The notes: generated by a model from the sequence alone, not told the origin. 64,000 bases of DNA from Sphingobacteriales bacterium (GCA_003963365.1 RXJG01000005.1:508811-572810); one strand, 5' to 3'. Numbered from the stretch's first letter, positions 25,139-34,044 are shown. Program-made: numbers and translations.

Positions 25139-26317
25139 ATTCTTAACCTTGAGTGTCATCATAAGAGCATTTTCTCCTCTCAGTACAATAATGTTAATTT
25201 TTTTATTTGCAGTTTGCAGGAGTTCTTTATAGCGTTGAATATTGTTACTAAAGTCTGTACCCATTCCAAATATAACATCACCGGGTTTTAAACCGGCATC
25301 TTCAGCAGGTGAGCCCTGCATTACTTCACCAACAGTTACTTTGCCATTTATAAAATATATGTTTAACCCGCTGTATGAATAGTCAAAAAGATCATTGTAA
25401 TGACTGTTGGGGGAAAGAAAAATTTCACGGGCAGGATAGTTTAAAATAGTATTAAACCTTCTCAGGATATCGTTGCCAATCAAACCGCTTAATGTTGGAT
25501 AAGATAACACGTTGTTTGGATCTTCAAAAACATAAGTAGGAACATTTCTAAATGAATAAGGTCCGATCTTTAACTGTTTTGTTATCGTTAATTGCATTTG
25601 TGCTTTACCTCCCAATCCTTCCACCTGCGACATAACCGGCTCCCGTTTACTTTTTAAAAAGCCGCTGTCTCTAACAAATTTTTCGTTTAACAATAAGCTT
25701 AACCCGGCACCCACATCAAAATAATACTGGTTATACATTTTACGCCGTTCATTGGTAAACAGTTCAATAATCGGAATCCGGGTAAAGCCGGGTTTAAAAA
25801 GATGTCCCTGCCGGGGATATTTAAAAATACCCGGTGAATACACTTTAATCACCAGGCTGTCATAATCAATGCTAACAATAAATTGCCTGAAAAAACTATA
25901 GCCGATAATGCCATCAATGTTTACCCCATATGTTTCAGAAAGCACCTCGTAATTAGCAATATGAAAATCGAGGTTTGGAACCGTGAGGCCCGGTAAATGC
26001 AGCGAAGCATTTTTTACAAAAGATAATATCCGGGTGCCGGCAATCCCCACAATACTGATATCGGAAGGTACGGATGGTAGTTTTAATTCCCGTACAGTGG
26101 ACGAATCAAGCGATATTCCGCTACTGCCGGTATCAAGTATAAAATTCAAACTGTCTTTACAATTATTCACTACGCCTTTTAAAATAACAATACCACCAAA
26201 AAACTGTTTAAAACTAAATTGGGTAACCAGGGTGGCATGCATAGTAAGGTTTTGCTGTGCCCCAATAACCAGGCTTTGTAAAAAAAGCAGGAGCGATAAA
26301 ATGAGTTCTTTTTTCAT
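25130..26317 (-). CDS. Secreted retropepsin-like aspartyl protease with PDZ domain
   Basis: A protein of 395 residues from the ATG at 26317 (the frame continues to 26419 but lacks conserved sequence). Residues 1-21 are a signal peptide (ending IGAQQ). An aspartyl protease domain follows with the active-site LDTGSSGISLD near residue 60. A second module (about 180-290) includes YFDVGAGLSLLL, the second DxG-type motif of such proteins, and GLIGNDILRRFN. A C-terminal PDZ domain (about 310-395) reads GEVMQGSPAEDAGLKPGDVIFGMG. This arrangement fits a periplasmic or surface protease of the clan AA type common in Bacteroidota. Substrate unknown. It converges on the helicase gene with 42 bases between stops and is divergent from mqnC. 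Confidence 0.88.
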   Translation of the reverse strand: MKKELILSLLLFLQSLVIGAQQNLTMHATLVTQFSFKQFFGGIVILKGVVNNCKDSLNFILDTGSSGISLDSSTVRELKLPSVPSDISIVGIAGTRILSFVKNASLHLPGLTVPNLDFHIANYEVLSETYGVNIDGIIGYSFFRQFIVSIDYDSLVIKVYSPGIFKYPRQGHLFKPGFTRIPIIELFTNERRKMYNQYYFDVGAGLSLLLNEKFVRDSGFLKSKREPVMSQVEGLGGKAQMQLTITKQLKIGPYSFRNVPTYVFEDPNNVLSYPTLSGLIGNDILRRFNTILNYPAREIFLSPNSHYNDLFDYSYSGLNIYFINGKVTVGEVMQGSPAEDAGLKPGDVIFGMGTDFSNNIQRYKELLQTANKKINIIVLRGENALMMTLKVKNIK

Positions 26318-26407
26318 GTGTCGGCGGCTCAAAATAGACAAATATCTAGTAAGACAAATCAAATATGGCAAACGCTTCTTTTCTGTGTATGAAACACCGG
26401 TTCGTTG

Positions 26408-26415
26408 TACCTTTG
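26408..26415 (+). promoter_or_regulatory. -7 box upstream of mqnC
   Basis: TACCTTTG is an exact TAnnTTTG match 55 bases before the mqnC start. No TTG at correct spacing is visible, so the -33 element is weak or absent. Confidence 0.4.
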
Positions 26416-26469
26416 GCAACTATTGTACCCCGAAAGGTGTTTATTAAGGACAGAAAGATCATTTATACT

Positions 26470-27594
26470 ATGAATTTAGCTACTCTTTATAAAAAGGCGA
26501 TGGATTTTGAATTTCTTTCTTTAGAAGAAGGAATGTTTTTATTTCAGCAGGCCCCATTAACGGAACTGATGTATGTGGCCAATGAATTGAGAAAAAAACA
26601 GGTGCCGCATGGTAAAGTAACGTGGCAAATAGACCGTAATGTCAACACCACCAATGTATGTATTGCCAATTGTAAGTTCTGCAACTTTTACCGCATACCC
26701 GGCCATGCCGAGGCCTACATAACGGATATGCCCACCTACCGGAAAAAGATTGAAGAAACCATTCGCTGGGGTGGCGATCAGTTATTATTACAGGGGGGCC
26801 ACCATCCTGAATTAGGATTGCAGTTTTATGCAGATACCTTCAGACAAATAAAAAAAGAATTTCCAAACATTAAATTACACACACTCGGACCGCCGGAAGT
26901 GGCCCATATAACCAAACTGGAAAAATCGACACATAAAGAAGTGCTGGTAGCATTAAAAGAAGCAGGGATGGATAGTTTACCCGGCGCCGGGGCAGAAATT
27001 TTGGTGGACAGGGTAAGAAGATTAATCAGCAAAGGAAAATGTGGAGCACAGGAATGGCTGGATATAATGCATGAAGCACACAAACTGAATATCACCACTT
27101 CAGCTACCATGATGTTTGGTCATGTAGAAACACTGGAAGAAAGATTTGAGCATTTAATCAAAATAAGAGAAGTGCAAAGCCGTAAGCCGGCTGATGCAAA
27201 AGGGTTCCTGGCTTTTATTCCGTGGACCTTCCAGGATGTGGATACCTTGCTGGCGAGAATCAGGGGGGTACATAATCTTACCACACCCGAAGAATATTTA
27301 CGAATGATTGCCATTAGCCGTATTATGCTGCCAAATATTAAAAATATACAGGCAAGCTGGTTAACCGTGGGCAAACAAACAGCACAATTAGCTTTGCATG
27401 GTGGTGCTAATGATTTTGGAAGTATTATGCTGGAAGAAAATGTGGTTAGTGCAGCCGGAGCACCACACCGTTTTACTTATAAATCTATACAGGCAGCTAT
27501 CCGTGAGGCCGGGTTTGAACCACAACTACGGAATCAGCAATATGAATGGAGAGAAATACCGCAGCTGATTGAAGAACAGGTGGTGGATTATTAA
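26470..27594 (+). CDS. mqnC: Cyclic dehypoxanthinyl futalosine synthase
   Basis: A radical SAM enzyme of the futalosine route to menaquinone: cyclises dehypoxanthinyl futalosine. 374 residues from ATG 26470; the longer frame starting at 26365 is the antisense of the protease 5' region and is not conserved. The [4Fe-4S] motif is CIANCKFCNFYR (CxxxCxxC, near residue 61), preceded by the family segment VTWQIDRNVNTTNV. LLQGGHHPELGLQFY and LHTLGPPEVAHI follow, and the C-terminal SIMLEENVVSAAG is typical of MqnC. Indicates a menaquinone-based respiratory chain. The gene is alone; mqnA, B, D and E are outside the window. Confidence 0.95.
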   Translation: MNLATLYKKAMDFEFLSLEEGMFLFQQAPLTELMYVANELRKKQVPHGKVTWQIDRNVNTTNVCIANCKFCNFYRIPGHAEAYITDMPTYRKKIEETIRWGGDQLLLQGGHHPELGLQFYADTFRQIKKEFPNIKLHTLGPPEVAHITKLEKSTHKEVLVALKEAGMDSLPGAGAEILVDRVRRLISKGKCGAQEWLDIMHEAHKLNITTSATMMFGHVETLEERFEHLIKIREVQSRKPADAKGFLAFIPWTFQDVDTLLARIRGVHNLTTPEEYLRMIAISRIMLPNIKNIQASWLTVGKQTAQLALHGGANDFGSIMLEENVVSAAGAPHRFTYKSIQAAIREAGFEPQLRNQQYEWREIPQLIEEQVVDY

Positions 27595-27629
27595 AATTTT
27601 TATTGGCAGAAAAGATTTTTATTAGCTGC

Positions 27630-27649
27630 CTGCTATTGCACAATAGCAG
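27630..27649. terminator. Palindromic hairpin after mqnC
   Basis: CTGCTATTG (27630-27638) and CAATAGCAG (27641-27649) are exact complements with a 2-base centre, so an eight-pair stem with a 4-base loop is possible. It is 36 bases after the mqnC stop. A short TTTTAA follows 8 bases later, so it may be a weak terminator. The rest of 27595-27836 shows no gene. Confidence 0.4.
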
Positions 27650-27836
27650 CATTCAGCATTTTAATCAGGGATTGCATATATCACCATACATGAGCTTCTC
27701 TTTTTCTTTACGGATGATTAATCCATGTGAAGGAAACAAACATTCCCAATACATGCTTAAACTAACCTCTATTTATTACAAAAATCTGATACAGTTTCTT
27801 TAGAAAGGCTTTTTTTATTTTTATCATTCATAAATT

Positions 27837-28397
27837 ATGTATGTAATGCCAATTGAGTTACAACCAACGTTACAAAATGACTGGGTACTGATGAGACCGC
27901 TGAAAGAAGAAGATTTTGAAGAACTATACAAAGTGGCCAGCGATCCGCTGATATGGGAGCAGCATCCGAGCAAAACGAGATACCAGCGGGATGTTTTTGA
28001 AAATTATTTTAAAGGGGCAATGGAATCAGGGGGAGCATTTGCTGTATATAACAGTAAAACAGGAGAAATGATTGGCAGCACCCGAATGTATGATTATGAT
28101 GAAAAAGATAGCTCTGTTTTGATTGGGTATACTTTTATTGCCCGTCATTGCTGGGGCAGTAATTATAACCGCTCGATGAAAAAACTAATGCTGGAGCATG
28201 CATTTCAATTTGTAAACAAAGTGATTTTTCATGTGGGAGAAAATAACATACGCAGCCGAAAAGCAATGGAGAAACTGGGTGGAGTGTTGATGGGTAGTGA
28301 ACCAAGAGCTTATTACGGCGAAGCGGTAAATATGAATGTTGTTTATGAGATTACAAAAGAACGGTGGAAGGAAGTAGGTCATTTGGTAGTAGTGTAG
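27837..28397 (+). CDS. GNAT-family N-acetyltransferase (RimJ/RimL type)
   Basis: A 186-residue cytosolic acetyltransferase of the GNAT fold (acetyltransferase-3). LQPTLQNDWVLMRPLKEEDFEELYKVASDP is the usual N-terminal strand-helix, GAFAVYNSKTGEMIGSTRMYDYDEKDSSVLIGYTFI the central sheet, and CWGSNYNRSMKKLMLEHAF the acetyl-CoA loop region, followed by NNIRSRKAMEKLGG. The start may be ATG 27837 or the second ATG at 27846 (PIELQ...), which differ by three residues. Substrates in this group include protein N-termini and small amines; it cannot be told here. It stands alone. Confidence 0.9.
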   Translation: MYVMPIELQPTLQNDWVLMRPLKEEDFEELYKVASDPLIWEQHPSKTRYQRDVFENYFKGAMESGGAFAVYNSKTGEMIGSTRMYDYDEKDSSVLIGYTFIARHCWGSNYNRSMKKLMLEHAFQFVNKVIFHVGENNIRSRKAMEKLGGVLMGSEPRAYYGEAVNMNVVYEITKERWKEVGHLVVV

Positions 28398-28522
28398 ATT
28401 TTAATCAACTATATTCCGATTTGTAAAAAGCGGAATCTGCCGGGCTTGCGTCCATTGATTTTTATAGTTAACGGTAAACGATCAATCAACTGACAATAAT
28501 TTCTCAGCCGGAGATTAAATAA

Positions 28523-28986
28523 TCATTCAGTTATAAACCGGTAACCAATTCCCTTAATGGTAATTATTTCCAAAGAAGGATCGTTTTTTAAATAACCACG
28601 AAGTTTGGTAATATAAACATCCAGGTTTCGGGAGTTGAAAAAGTTATCATTGCCCCATATAGATTCAGAATATCCCTGCGGTCAATAATTTTATCTTTAT
28701 TCTCGTATAATAATTTCAATAATTCACTTTCCCTGAAAGATAGTTTACGTTCATCACCATTGTCTTTTAATGTTTGCCTGCTTAAATGAAAAGTGTATTT
28801 GCCAATTTTTATTTCATCTTTCTTATCATCTGCCGGTCGTTCTCCCTTACCATAACGTAACACATTTTCAATACGAACAATCAGCTCCTCCATGCTAAAG
28901 GGCTTACGTATATAATCATTCCCGCCCAGTTGAAACCCTTTTACAAGATCCTGCGTTTGTGTTTTAGCGGTGCTGATAATATTTAT
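28523..28986 (-). pseudogene. Truncated, frameshifted OmpR-type response regulator
   Basis: The remnant encodes, on the minus strand, the end of a receiver domain (IISTAKTQTQDLVKGFQLGGNDYIRKPFSMEELIVRI, from about 28986) and an OmpR/PhoB-type winged-helix output domain. The phospho-acceptor half of the receiver is missing: at about 28978-28988 the homology ends and a different gene begins. In the output domain one base is missing near 28663: the frame RRDILNL shifts, and the correct continuation WGNDNFFNSRNLDVYITKLRGYL...GIGYRF is in the next frame, ending TGA at 28523. Restoring one G (AATCTGATATGG) repairs it. So the gene is disabled by truncation and frameshift. Confidence 0.8.
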
Positions 28987-29418
28987 TTTAAGGAACCTAA
29001 TACCAATAAATCAATTGAGAAAAAAGATTTGATGGAAAAAGAGTTTATTGTAGAAGATTCAATTCATAATGTAAGCTGGAAACTGGTGGATGGAGAAACC
29101 AAAACAATTCTTGGACATGTTTGTAAAAAAGCAACTGGTAAATCAGAAAGAGGATTAGAACTGGCAGCATGGTATGCGGAAGATATAGTCTTGTCCTCAG
29201 GTCCGGCTTCATTTAGCGGGTTGCCCGGTTTAATTTTGGGATTGGACATAAATAACGCTGAAATAACGTACACCGCACAGGAAATAAAAACCGAAGTAAA
29301 GAAAGCAGATATCAAAGCTCCCACCAAAGGGAAGAAAGTTACACCCGAAGAATTTGTAAAGATCAGGAAGGAATTAATGGGAGACGGAAATGGTCCTGTA
29401 AGAATTGTGACTAATTAA
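28980..29418 (+). pseudogene. 5'-truncated GLPGLI-family protein gene
   Basis: The C-terminal half of a GLPGLI-family protein, a Bacteroidota family of secreted proteins of about 250-290 residues. Visible parts: IYFKEPNTNKSIEKKDLMEKEF, SWKLVDGETKTILGHVCKKATG and the name-giving FSGLPGLILGLDI (near 29215). The signal peptide and the N-terminal half are absent; the open frame upstream to 28930 is only the antisense of the response regulator remnant. The break point is the same as that of the regulator, which indicates one deletion. Stop TAA is at 29416-29418. Confidence 0.75.
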
Positions 29419-29430
29419 TGATCGGGAAGA

Positions 29431-29474
29431 AAGTGCTCTTTGTTTTAAATTAATTTTATGCAAGGAGCATTTTA
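29431..29474. terminator. Bidirectional terminator between convergent genes
   Basis: TGCTCTTTG (29434-29442) pairs with CAAGGAGCA (29461-29469) with one G-U, extended outward by A-T pairs; TTTTAT follows on the plus strand. It overlaps the stop codon of the minus-strand acetyltransferase gene. Confidence 0.55.
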
Positions 29475-29921
29475 TAAAGTTTTTTCAAAACAAACGCTGT
29501 TCTCTATGCCTGTATATTGCCCGTAATTGGGTGTGATGTGATAACCGTTCTTTTTATACAACGCAATGGCTTCCGGCTGACGTTTACCTGTTTCCAGTAC
29601 ACATTTTTGATTGCCTAATTCTTTGGCCCATTTTTCTAATTCAGCTAAAACCGTTGAGGCAATTCCTTTTCCCCGGGCAGATGGAAGTGAATACATACGC
29701 TTCACTTCCATAATACCGGGAATAAATTCTTTAATAGCACCACAACCAACCGGCACATCATTATCGTATGCTACAACGGCGTGTTTTATTTTATCAATCT
29801 TGTTGAATTGGGCATAGAATGAATGATCGGCACCATCTCTTTCAGCCAGATCGGCATCCAAAAGTTTTACCAACAAAATAAAATCTGTGTTATCAGAATC
29901 AGTTCTTACAACAGTGATCAA
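29472..29921 (-). CDS. GNAT-family N-acetyltransferase
   Basis: A 149-residue acetyltransferase starting at a TTG (29921), which gives (M)ITVVRTDSDNTDFILLVKLLDADLAERDG, the usual start of this subgroup; the frame extends to 30077, but there it is antisense-free overlap with the preceding gene's coding sequence. GNAT marks: HAVVAYDNDVPVGCGAIKEF (central strands), MEVKRMYSLPSARGKGIASTVLAELEKWA with the acetyl-CoA loop RGKGIA, and CVLETGKRQPEAIALYKKNGY. Cytosolic. It starts five bases after the stop of the DUF1080 gene, so the two are translationally coupled. The substrate is unknown. Confidence 0.85.
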   Translation of the reverse strand: MITVVRTDSDNTDFILLVKLLDADLAERDGADHSFYAQFNKIDKIKHAVVAYDNDVPVGCGAIKEFIPGIMEVKRMYSLPSARGKGIASTVLAELEKWAKELGNQKCVLETGKRQPEAIALYKKNGYHITPNYGQYTGIENSVCFEKTL

Positions 29922-29925
29922 ACCA

Positions 29926-30663
29926 TTATAGTTTTTTGATCTTGATATTTTTAAACCACACAGGACTTCCATGATCCTGTAAGCCGATGAGTCCGGACTT
30001 TGCTTTACCATAACCGGGATAGGTAGCCCATTTACCTGTTGTACGGCGTTTGTTCCAGTCATCGCTCCAGGGAACAAAGCTTACAGTGAGTTTATCGTTC
30101 AGGTAATATTCCACTTTAGCAGGAGTAAATACAATACGGCTGTGATTCCATTCACCAACAGGTTTTAAAACTTTTTCTGTAGTGGGTGTGTACATCGCAT
30201 AATCCACGCCGGCTTTTTGCCATTCTTCTAATTTTTCAGGAAAACCAATATCATCAATCACCTGGTATTCGGGTCCTGTTTCATAGGGGGCATGATATTG
30301 TGTGTCTTCTACTACGTGATAAAAAATACCACTGTTTCCGCCTTTGGAAATTTTCCAGTCAGCCGTTAATTCAAAATTTTCATACGGTTCTGCTCCATAA
30401 ACAATATCACCGCCTATGGCATTGTGTGCTGTACCGGATGTTTTTAATGCACCATCTTCAATACTCCATCCTGCCGGAATGGTTTTGCCGTTGTATGCTC
30501 TCCATCCGGTTGTTGATTTACCATCGAATAATAATTTCCAGCCATCTTTCACTTCTGTATCAGAAAGTGTATTATCGGCCTGTTTACTTTGATTATTACA
30601 ACTAACAAGAGCCATTACTGCAACAGGAATAAACCATTTAAAAGAAAAAAACTTATTTGTCAT
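29926..30663 (-). CDS. DUF1080 lipoprotein (3-keto-disaccharide hydrolase type)
   Basis: A 245-residue lipoprotein: signal MTNKFFSFKWFIPVAVMALVSCNN with lipobox LVSC. The mature part is a concanavalin-like beta-sandwich of the DUF1080 family, seen in WKLLFDGKSTTGWRAYNG, GDIVYGAEPYENFELTADWKISKGGNSGIFYHV, PEYQVIDD, and SGLIGLQDHGSPVWFKNIKIKKL. DUF1080 proteins have been shown to hydrolyse 3-keto-glycosides formed by oxidation of the sugar C3. The preceding gene encodes a Gfo/Idh/MocA oxidoreductase able to make such a ketosugar, and 17 bases separate them, so they are likely one pathway in the periplasm. Confidence 0.9.
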   Translation of the reverse strand: MTNKFFSFKWFIPVAVMALVSCNNQSKQADNTLSDTEVKDGWKLLFDGKSTTGWRAYNGKTIPAGWSIEDGALKTSGTAHNAIGGDIVYGAEPYENFELTADWKISKGGNSGIFYHVVEDTQYHAPYETGPEYQVIDDIGFPEKLEEWQKAGVDYAMYTPTTEKVLKPVGEWNHSRIVFTPAKVEYYLNDKLTVSFVPWSDDWNKRRTTGKWATYPGYGKAKSGLIGLQDHGSPVWFKNIKIKKL

Positions 30664-30680
30664 TATTATATTTTTTAGAG

Positions 30681-32033
30681 TTAAACCAATTTAAGATTTA
30701 CAGGATCCCAGTTAATATGGGTGTTATTAAAATAGCTATCATTACACAACAGTGCAGGAGCACATGCCCGGAAACCAAATACAGGATCTTCTATCACAGT
30801 ACCACCGGTTCTGATGGCACGGAACCAGTTTCCGAAATGATCATAATGGGCGCCTTTATATCCCTCTTCTGCTTTATACACTGTTTCTTTAGGGCCAACC
30901 ATTTTCTTTCTTTCTTCTTCTGTAGTTGCATTGGCTACAGCCTGTGCTTTTAAGAATGGATCATCTGACTCACCACCGCTGTTTAATTTAACTGTAACTT
31001 TATCCCACTCCACGTCCATACTTCCTTTGCTTCCGTTCAATCTTAAATAAGTAGTGCCGCTGGTACCATCTACAAAGTTGCAACGCAGACTGAGATCAAA
31101 TGCAGGATGTGCCGCTGTTTGCGGGTAATCAAACATTCCCAACAATACATCGGGAACTTCACGACCATCTTTCCAGTAACGCAATCCGCCCATAGCAGCA
31201 ATTTTAACCGGGCCAATGCTGTTGGTAATAAAATGCAAACTGCTGAAAAGATGTACAAACAAATCACCACTCATTCCTGTACCATAATCCAAATAATTTC
31301 TCCAGCGGAAAAAACGTAAGGGATCAAACGCATGTTTCTTTACAATTTCATATTTATCCCAATCGACGGTACTTGCATTTCCATCAGCAGGGATTTTATA
31401 TTGCCAGGCTCCTTCTGCACTCATACGGGCCCAGAAACCTTCCGCATAATTCAAATCACCAATAGCGCCGGAAGCTAATAACTCTTTTGCCTTTTCATTA
31501 CCCAGGCTGCTTAATCCCTGGCTGCCGATCTGGTAAACCTTGCCACTTTTTTTCCATGCATCCAGTAATGCATGACCTTCACTAACGGCGTGGAGCATGG
31601 GTTTTTCGCAATACACATGTTTGCCTGCCTGCAATGCGGCAATACTAATTGGCTGATGCCAGTGATCGGGAGTACCAATGATCACCGCATCCACATCATT
31701 GCGTTTTAAAATTTCTTTATAGTCAGTTGTTGTAAATAGATTGCTTCCCCATTTTTGTTTGGCAGCTTCCAATCTGCCTTTATATAAATCACAAACGGCA
31801 GTAATCACTACATCTTTATGCTGAAGTGCAGTAAGTGTATCCTGGGTACCCATTCCTCCCGCACCGATTAAAGCAATGCGGATGGTGCCTGTACCAAATG
31901 GCTGATACTGCCTGTTTAGTAATTGTGTATGTATGGCCGTTTGCTGACCAGCATAAATTTTGTTAGCGGTAAACAGACCAGCACCTGCAAGTCCGATTTG
32001 TTGTAGAAACTTACGACGATTGTTAGATGGCAT
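30681..32033 (-). CDS. Gfo/Idh/MocA-family oxidoreductase with Tat-type signal
   Basis: A 450-residue NAD(P)-dependent oxidoreductase, with an N-terminal twin-arginine signal (NNRRKFLQQIGLAGAGLF) for export of the folded protein. The Rossmann domain shows IALIGAGGMGTQD near 51 and the sugar-binding segment CEKPMLHAVSEGHALL near 142. DAVIIGTPDHWHQP and DYGTGMSGDLFVHLFSS are characteristic of the export group of this family. Such enzymes may oxidise glycoside hydroxyl groups to ketones using tightly bound cofactor. It is the first gene of an operon with the DUF1080 hydrolase and a GNAT. Confidence 0.93.
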   Translation of the reverse strand: MPSNNRRKFLQQIGLAGAGLFTANKIYAGQQTAIHTQLLNRQYQPFGTGTIRIALIGAGGMGTQDTLTALQHKDVVITAVCDLYKGRLEAAKQKWGSNLFTTTDYKEILKRNDVDAVIIGTPDHWHQPISIAALQAGKHVYCEKPMLHAVSEGHALLDAWKKSGKVYQIGSQGLSSLGNEKAKELLASGAIGDLNYAEGFWARMSAEGAWQYKIPADGNASTVDWDKYEIVKKHAFDPLRFFRWRNYLDYGTGMSGDLFVHLFSSLHFITNSIGPVKIAAMGGLRYWKDGREVPDVLLGMFDYPQTAAHPAFDLSLRCNFVDGTSGTTYLRLNGSKGSMDVEWDKVTVKLNSGGESDDPFLKAQAVANATTEEERKKMVGPKETVYKAEEGYKGAHYDHFGNWFRAIRTGGTVIEDPVFGFRACAPALLCNDSYFNNTHINWDPVNLKLV

Positions 32034-32167
32034 AGCGAATTGTTTATAAAATTTTCTATTTAATTATAACGTTAAAAAAATAATGTCTACCGCATGTGAT
32101 TGGAAATGCAGGTATATAAAAAGGGTAAAGCAAATTAAGGAATTTAAAGACGTATTGAACAACAAAA

Positions 32168-33454
32168 TCAGTTATCTGCATCTTTAACGGCAGGTCTGCC
32201 GTCTTCCACTCTTTTCTTGTATGCAATTTTAAAACCAGAAAGATCAGGAAGGTATTTTTTCCTGCGACCTAATTCGTATTGATAAATCGTTTGTCCTACC
32301 TGGTATAAAAAAGGCCATCCTACTGTTTCGTATTCATATTTATTATCGTTTAATACTCCATCTTTATTGGTATAAATAGTGGCAGCCAGCATAAACTCTG
32401 TTTTGTGTTTAAAATCCACCACATAAGAAATATCCGTTAAGCAGCCATAAGCCCAGCCTACTTTATTAAACACTCTTACATACGAAGGCATGGGTTGTTT
32501 ATTACCACGGAAAAAGAATTTTACATAACTGTCGTAATAAACACTGGTATCATATTTTGGATAATTAGTTTCAGAAGGATATTGCGACAAGAAACGATAT
32601 AAGAAATCATAATTTTTTTTGGTGAGATTAAATCGCTGCTTTGACGGAACTGATTGAGGAAAGATGACGGACTGTAGTATTGACCGCATATCTTCCAGTG
32701 AAAAATTATTGGCTTTGGTAAAATCAATTGGTTCATTGATCAAACTGTCATTGGCATCTAAATAAGCATGCCCCATTTTGTTGATGTGACTAAAATCAAA
32801 CGAATCATGATTGAAGGCCATTGGCTGCCCGTATAATAAAGTTCCTTTTGCATCTGTAAAACGAATGGGGTTGGTATGGCGGTTTTCATCCATGGTCATT
32901 TTGCGAAAACGACGGGTGATTCTTATATAGGGATAACCCATTTCATGCAGCCGGCGATTGATGGTTTGCTGACCAATGAATTCATACATACGGTTATATG
33001 CATCATTATCACTTATCAAAAAAGCTTTACGGATGTATTGGGCAATGGAAGGTTTGCCCGTTTCAGCCGTACTGTCAGTATGTGCAATGGTTTGATTGCT
33101 CCAGCCGCTGTCGGTAAGCATAGTAGTGTACAGGTCAACTCCGGGCTGATGAAGTTTATTTAATTTTTCTAATGAAAGAAAAGCCAATGGCATTTTTACA
33201 ACAGAAGCAGGGTTGAAATAACGATCCTTATCAACATTGAAATAATAATTTTTAAACGATGGTTTATTATGCTGGTCACGGTTGATTTGTGTATAGATGA
33301 TCTGATAACGGTATTCTTCCGGGTTGTTTAATACAGTTTGTAATAAACTGTCTTTGTTCCGGAAAAGAATATCTTTTAATAATGAATCTGTTTTTACCTG
33401 GGCTTTAACTGTGTGAATGTTGAGCAGTAACAATGAAACCAGCAATTTTCGCAT
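32168..33454 (-). CDS. Secreted serine hydrolase, class A beta-lactamase-like
   Basis: A 428-residue exported protein (signal MRKLLVSLLLLNIHTVKAQ). The penicillin-binding-protein-like fold is indicated by NPASVVKMPLAF with Ser84-x-x-Lys87, the SDN motif at 148-150 (ISDNDAYNRM), and RVFNKVGWAYG as the KTG-like third motif (KVG). These are the class A beta-lactamase signatures, but the N-terminal 70 residues and the longer total length (usual beta-lactamase: 290) make it more likely a beta-lactamase-like peptidase or esterase than a resistance enzyme. Single gene, no regulator beside it. Confidence 0.85.
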   Translation of the reverse strand: MRKLLVSLLLLNIHTVKAQVKTDSLLKDILFRNKDSLLQTVLNNPEEYRYQIIYTQINRDQHNKPSFKNYYFNVDKDRYFNPASVVKMPLAFLSLEKLNKLHQPGVDLYTTMLTDSGWSNQTIAHTDSTAETGKPSIAQYIRKAFLISDNDAYNRMYEFIGQQTINRRLHEMGYPYIRITRRFRKMTMDENRHTNPIRFTDAKGTLLYGQPMAFNHDSFDFSHINKMGHAYLDANDSLINEPIDFTKANNFSLEDMRSILQSVIFPQSVPSKQRFNLTKKNYDFLYRFLSQYPSETNYPKYDTSVYYDSYVKFFFRGNKQPMPSYVRVFNKVGWAYGCLTDISYVVDFKHKTEFMLAATIYTNKDGVLNDNKYEYETVGWPFLYQVGQTIYQYELGRRKKYLPDLSGFKIAYKKRVEDGRPAVKDADN

Positions 33455-33558
33455 ATAAATAACTTCTTCTTAAATAATCAGGCAATTAAATTACCACTTT
33501 GTTTTGAAACAGGATTGGCTAATGTTTTTTGGATGACAAATAGAAAAAAGATTCATTC

Positions 33559-33566
33559 TATCTTTG
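33559..33566 (+). promoter_or_regulatory. -7 box four bases from the fRMsr gene start
   Basis: TATCTTTG, an exact TAnnTTTG match, ends four bases before the ATG at 33571. This suggests transcription starting at or next to the start codon. Confidence 0.5.
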
Positions 33567-33570
33567 CTTT

Positions 33571-34044
33571 ATGGCAGAAGATTTATCCATTGTAAAAGGA
33601 ACAAAAGAAGAACAGTATCAATCCATCATTCCGCAGATAAGAGCATTGATTGAAGGCGAGCCGGATTTGATAGCCAATCTTGCCAATATTGCGGCAGCAC
33701 TCAAAGAACAGTTTGGCTGGTTTTGGGTTGGTTTTTATTTGGTGAAAGGAGATGAATTAGTGTTGGGCCCATTCCAGGGACCGGTGGCCTGCACCCGTAT
33801 CCGCAAAGGAAGAGGAGTTTGTGGCACCTGCTGGGCAAATAAAGAAACCATCATCGTTCCTGATGTAGAAAAATTTCCCGGGCATATTGCCTGCAGCAGT
33901 TTGAGTAAATCAGAAATCGTTATTCCTGCTGTACTTTATAATGAAGTAGTGGCAGTATTAGATGTAGACAGTGACAGCTACGATAGTTTTGATGAGACCG
34001 ATAAAGTTTATTTGGAGAAGATTGTAGAAATGATCAGTTTCTGA
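33571..34044 (+). CDS. msrC: Free methionine-(R)-sulfoxide reductase (GAF domain)
   Basis: A 157-residue GAF-domain enzyme that reduces free L-methionine-(R)-sulfoxide in the cytosol. The catalytic cysteines match the E. coli set by spacing: Cys74 (VACTR), Cys84 (GRGVCGT) and Cys108 (GHIACSS). The other family marks are FWVGFYLV, LGPFQGPVACTRI, FPGHIACSSLSKSEIVIPAV and AVLDVDSDSYDSFDETD. An extra Cys87 lies in the GTCW segment. Length is normal for the family. Starts four bases after a -7 box and ends before a clear terminator, so it is a monocistronic unit. Confidence 0.93.
   Translation: MAEDLSIVKGTKEEQYQSIIPQIRALIEGEPDLIANLANIAAALKEQFGWFWVGFYLVKGDELVLGPFQGPVACTRIRKGRGVCGTCWANKETIIVPDVEKFPGHIACSSLSKSEIVIPAVLYNEVVAVLDVDSDSYDSFDETDKVYLEKIVEMISF

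Noticed and set aside
26365-26469. Long N-terminal extension of MqnC
   Set aside because: The segment overlaps the 5' region of the divergent protease and has no family similarity; the core starts at ATG 26470.
28930-28985. Reading the plus-strand frame from 28930 as the true start of the GLPGLI protein
   Set aside because: This part is exactly antisense to conserved receiver-domain sequence, and no signal peptide is present, so it is a by-product of the deletion junction.
29922-30077. N-terminal extension of the GNAT protein into the DUF1080 gene
   Set aside because: The extension overlaps conserved coding sequence of the other gene in a different frame; family members start at the TTG-encoded residue at 29921.
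32168-33454. Beta-lactam resistance gene
   Set aside because: SxxK, SDN and KxG are present, but the long N-terminus and overall length fit a general beta-lactamase-like hydrolase better; resistance cannot be claimed.
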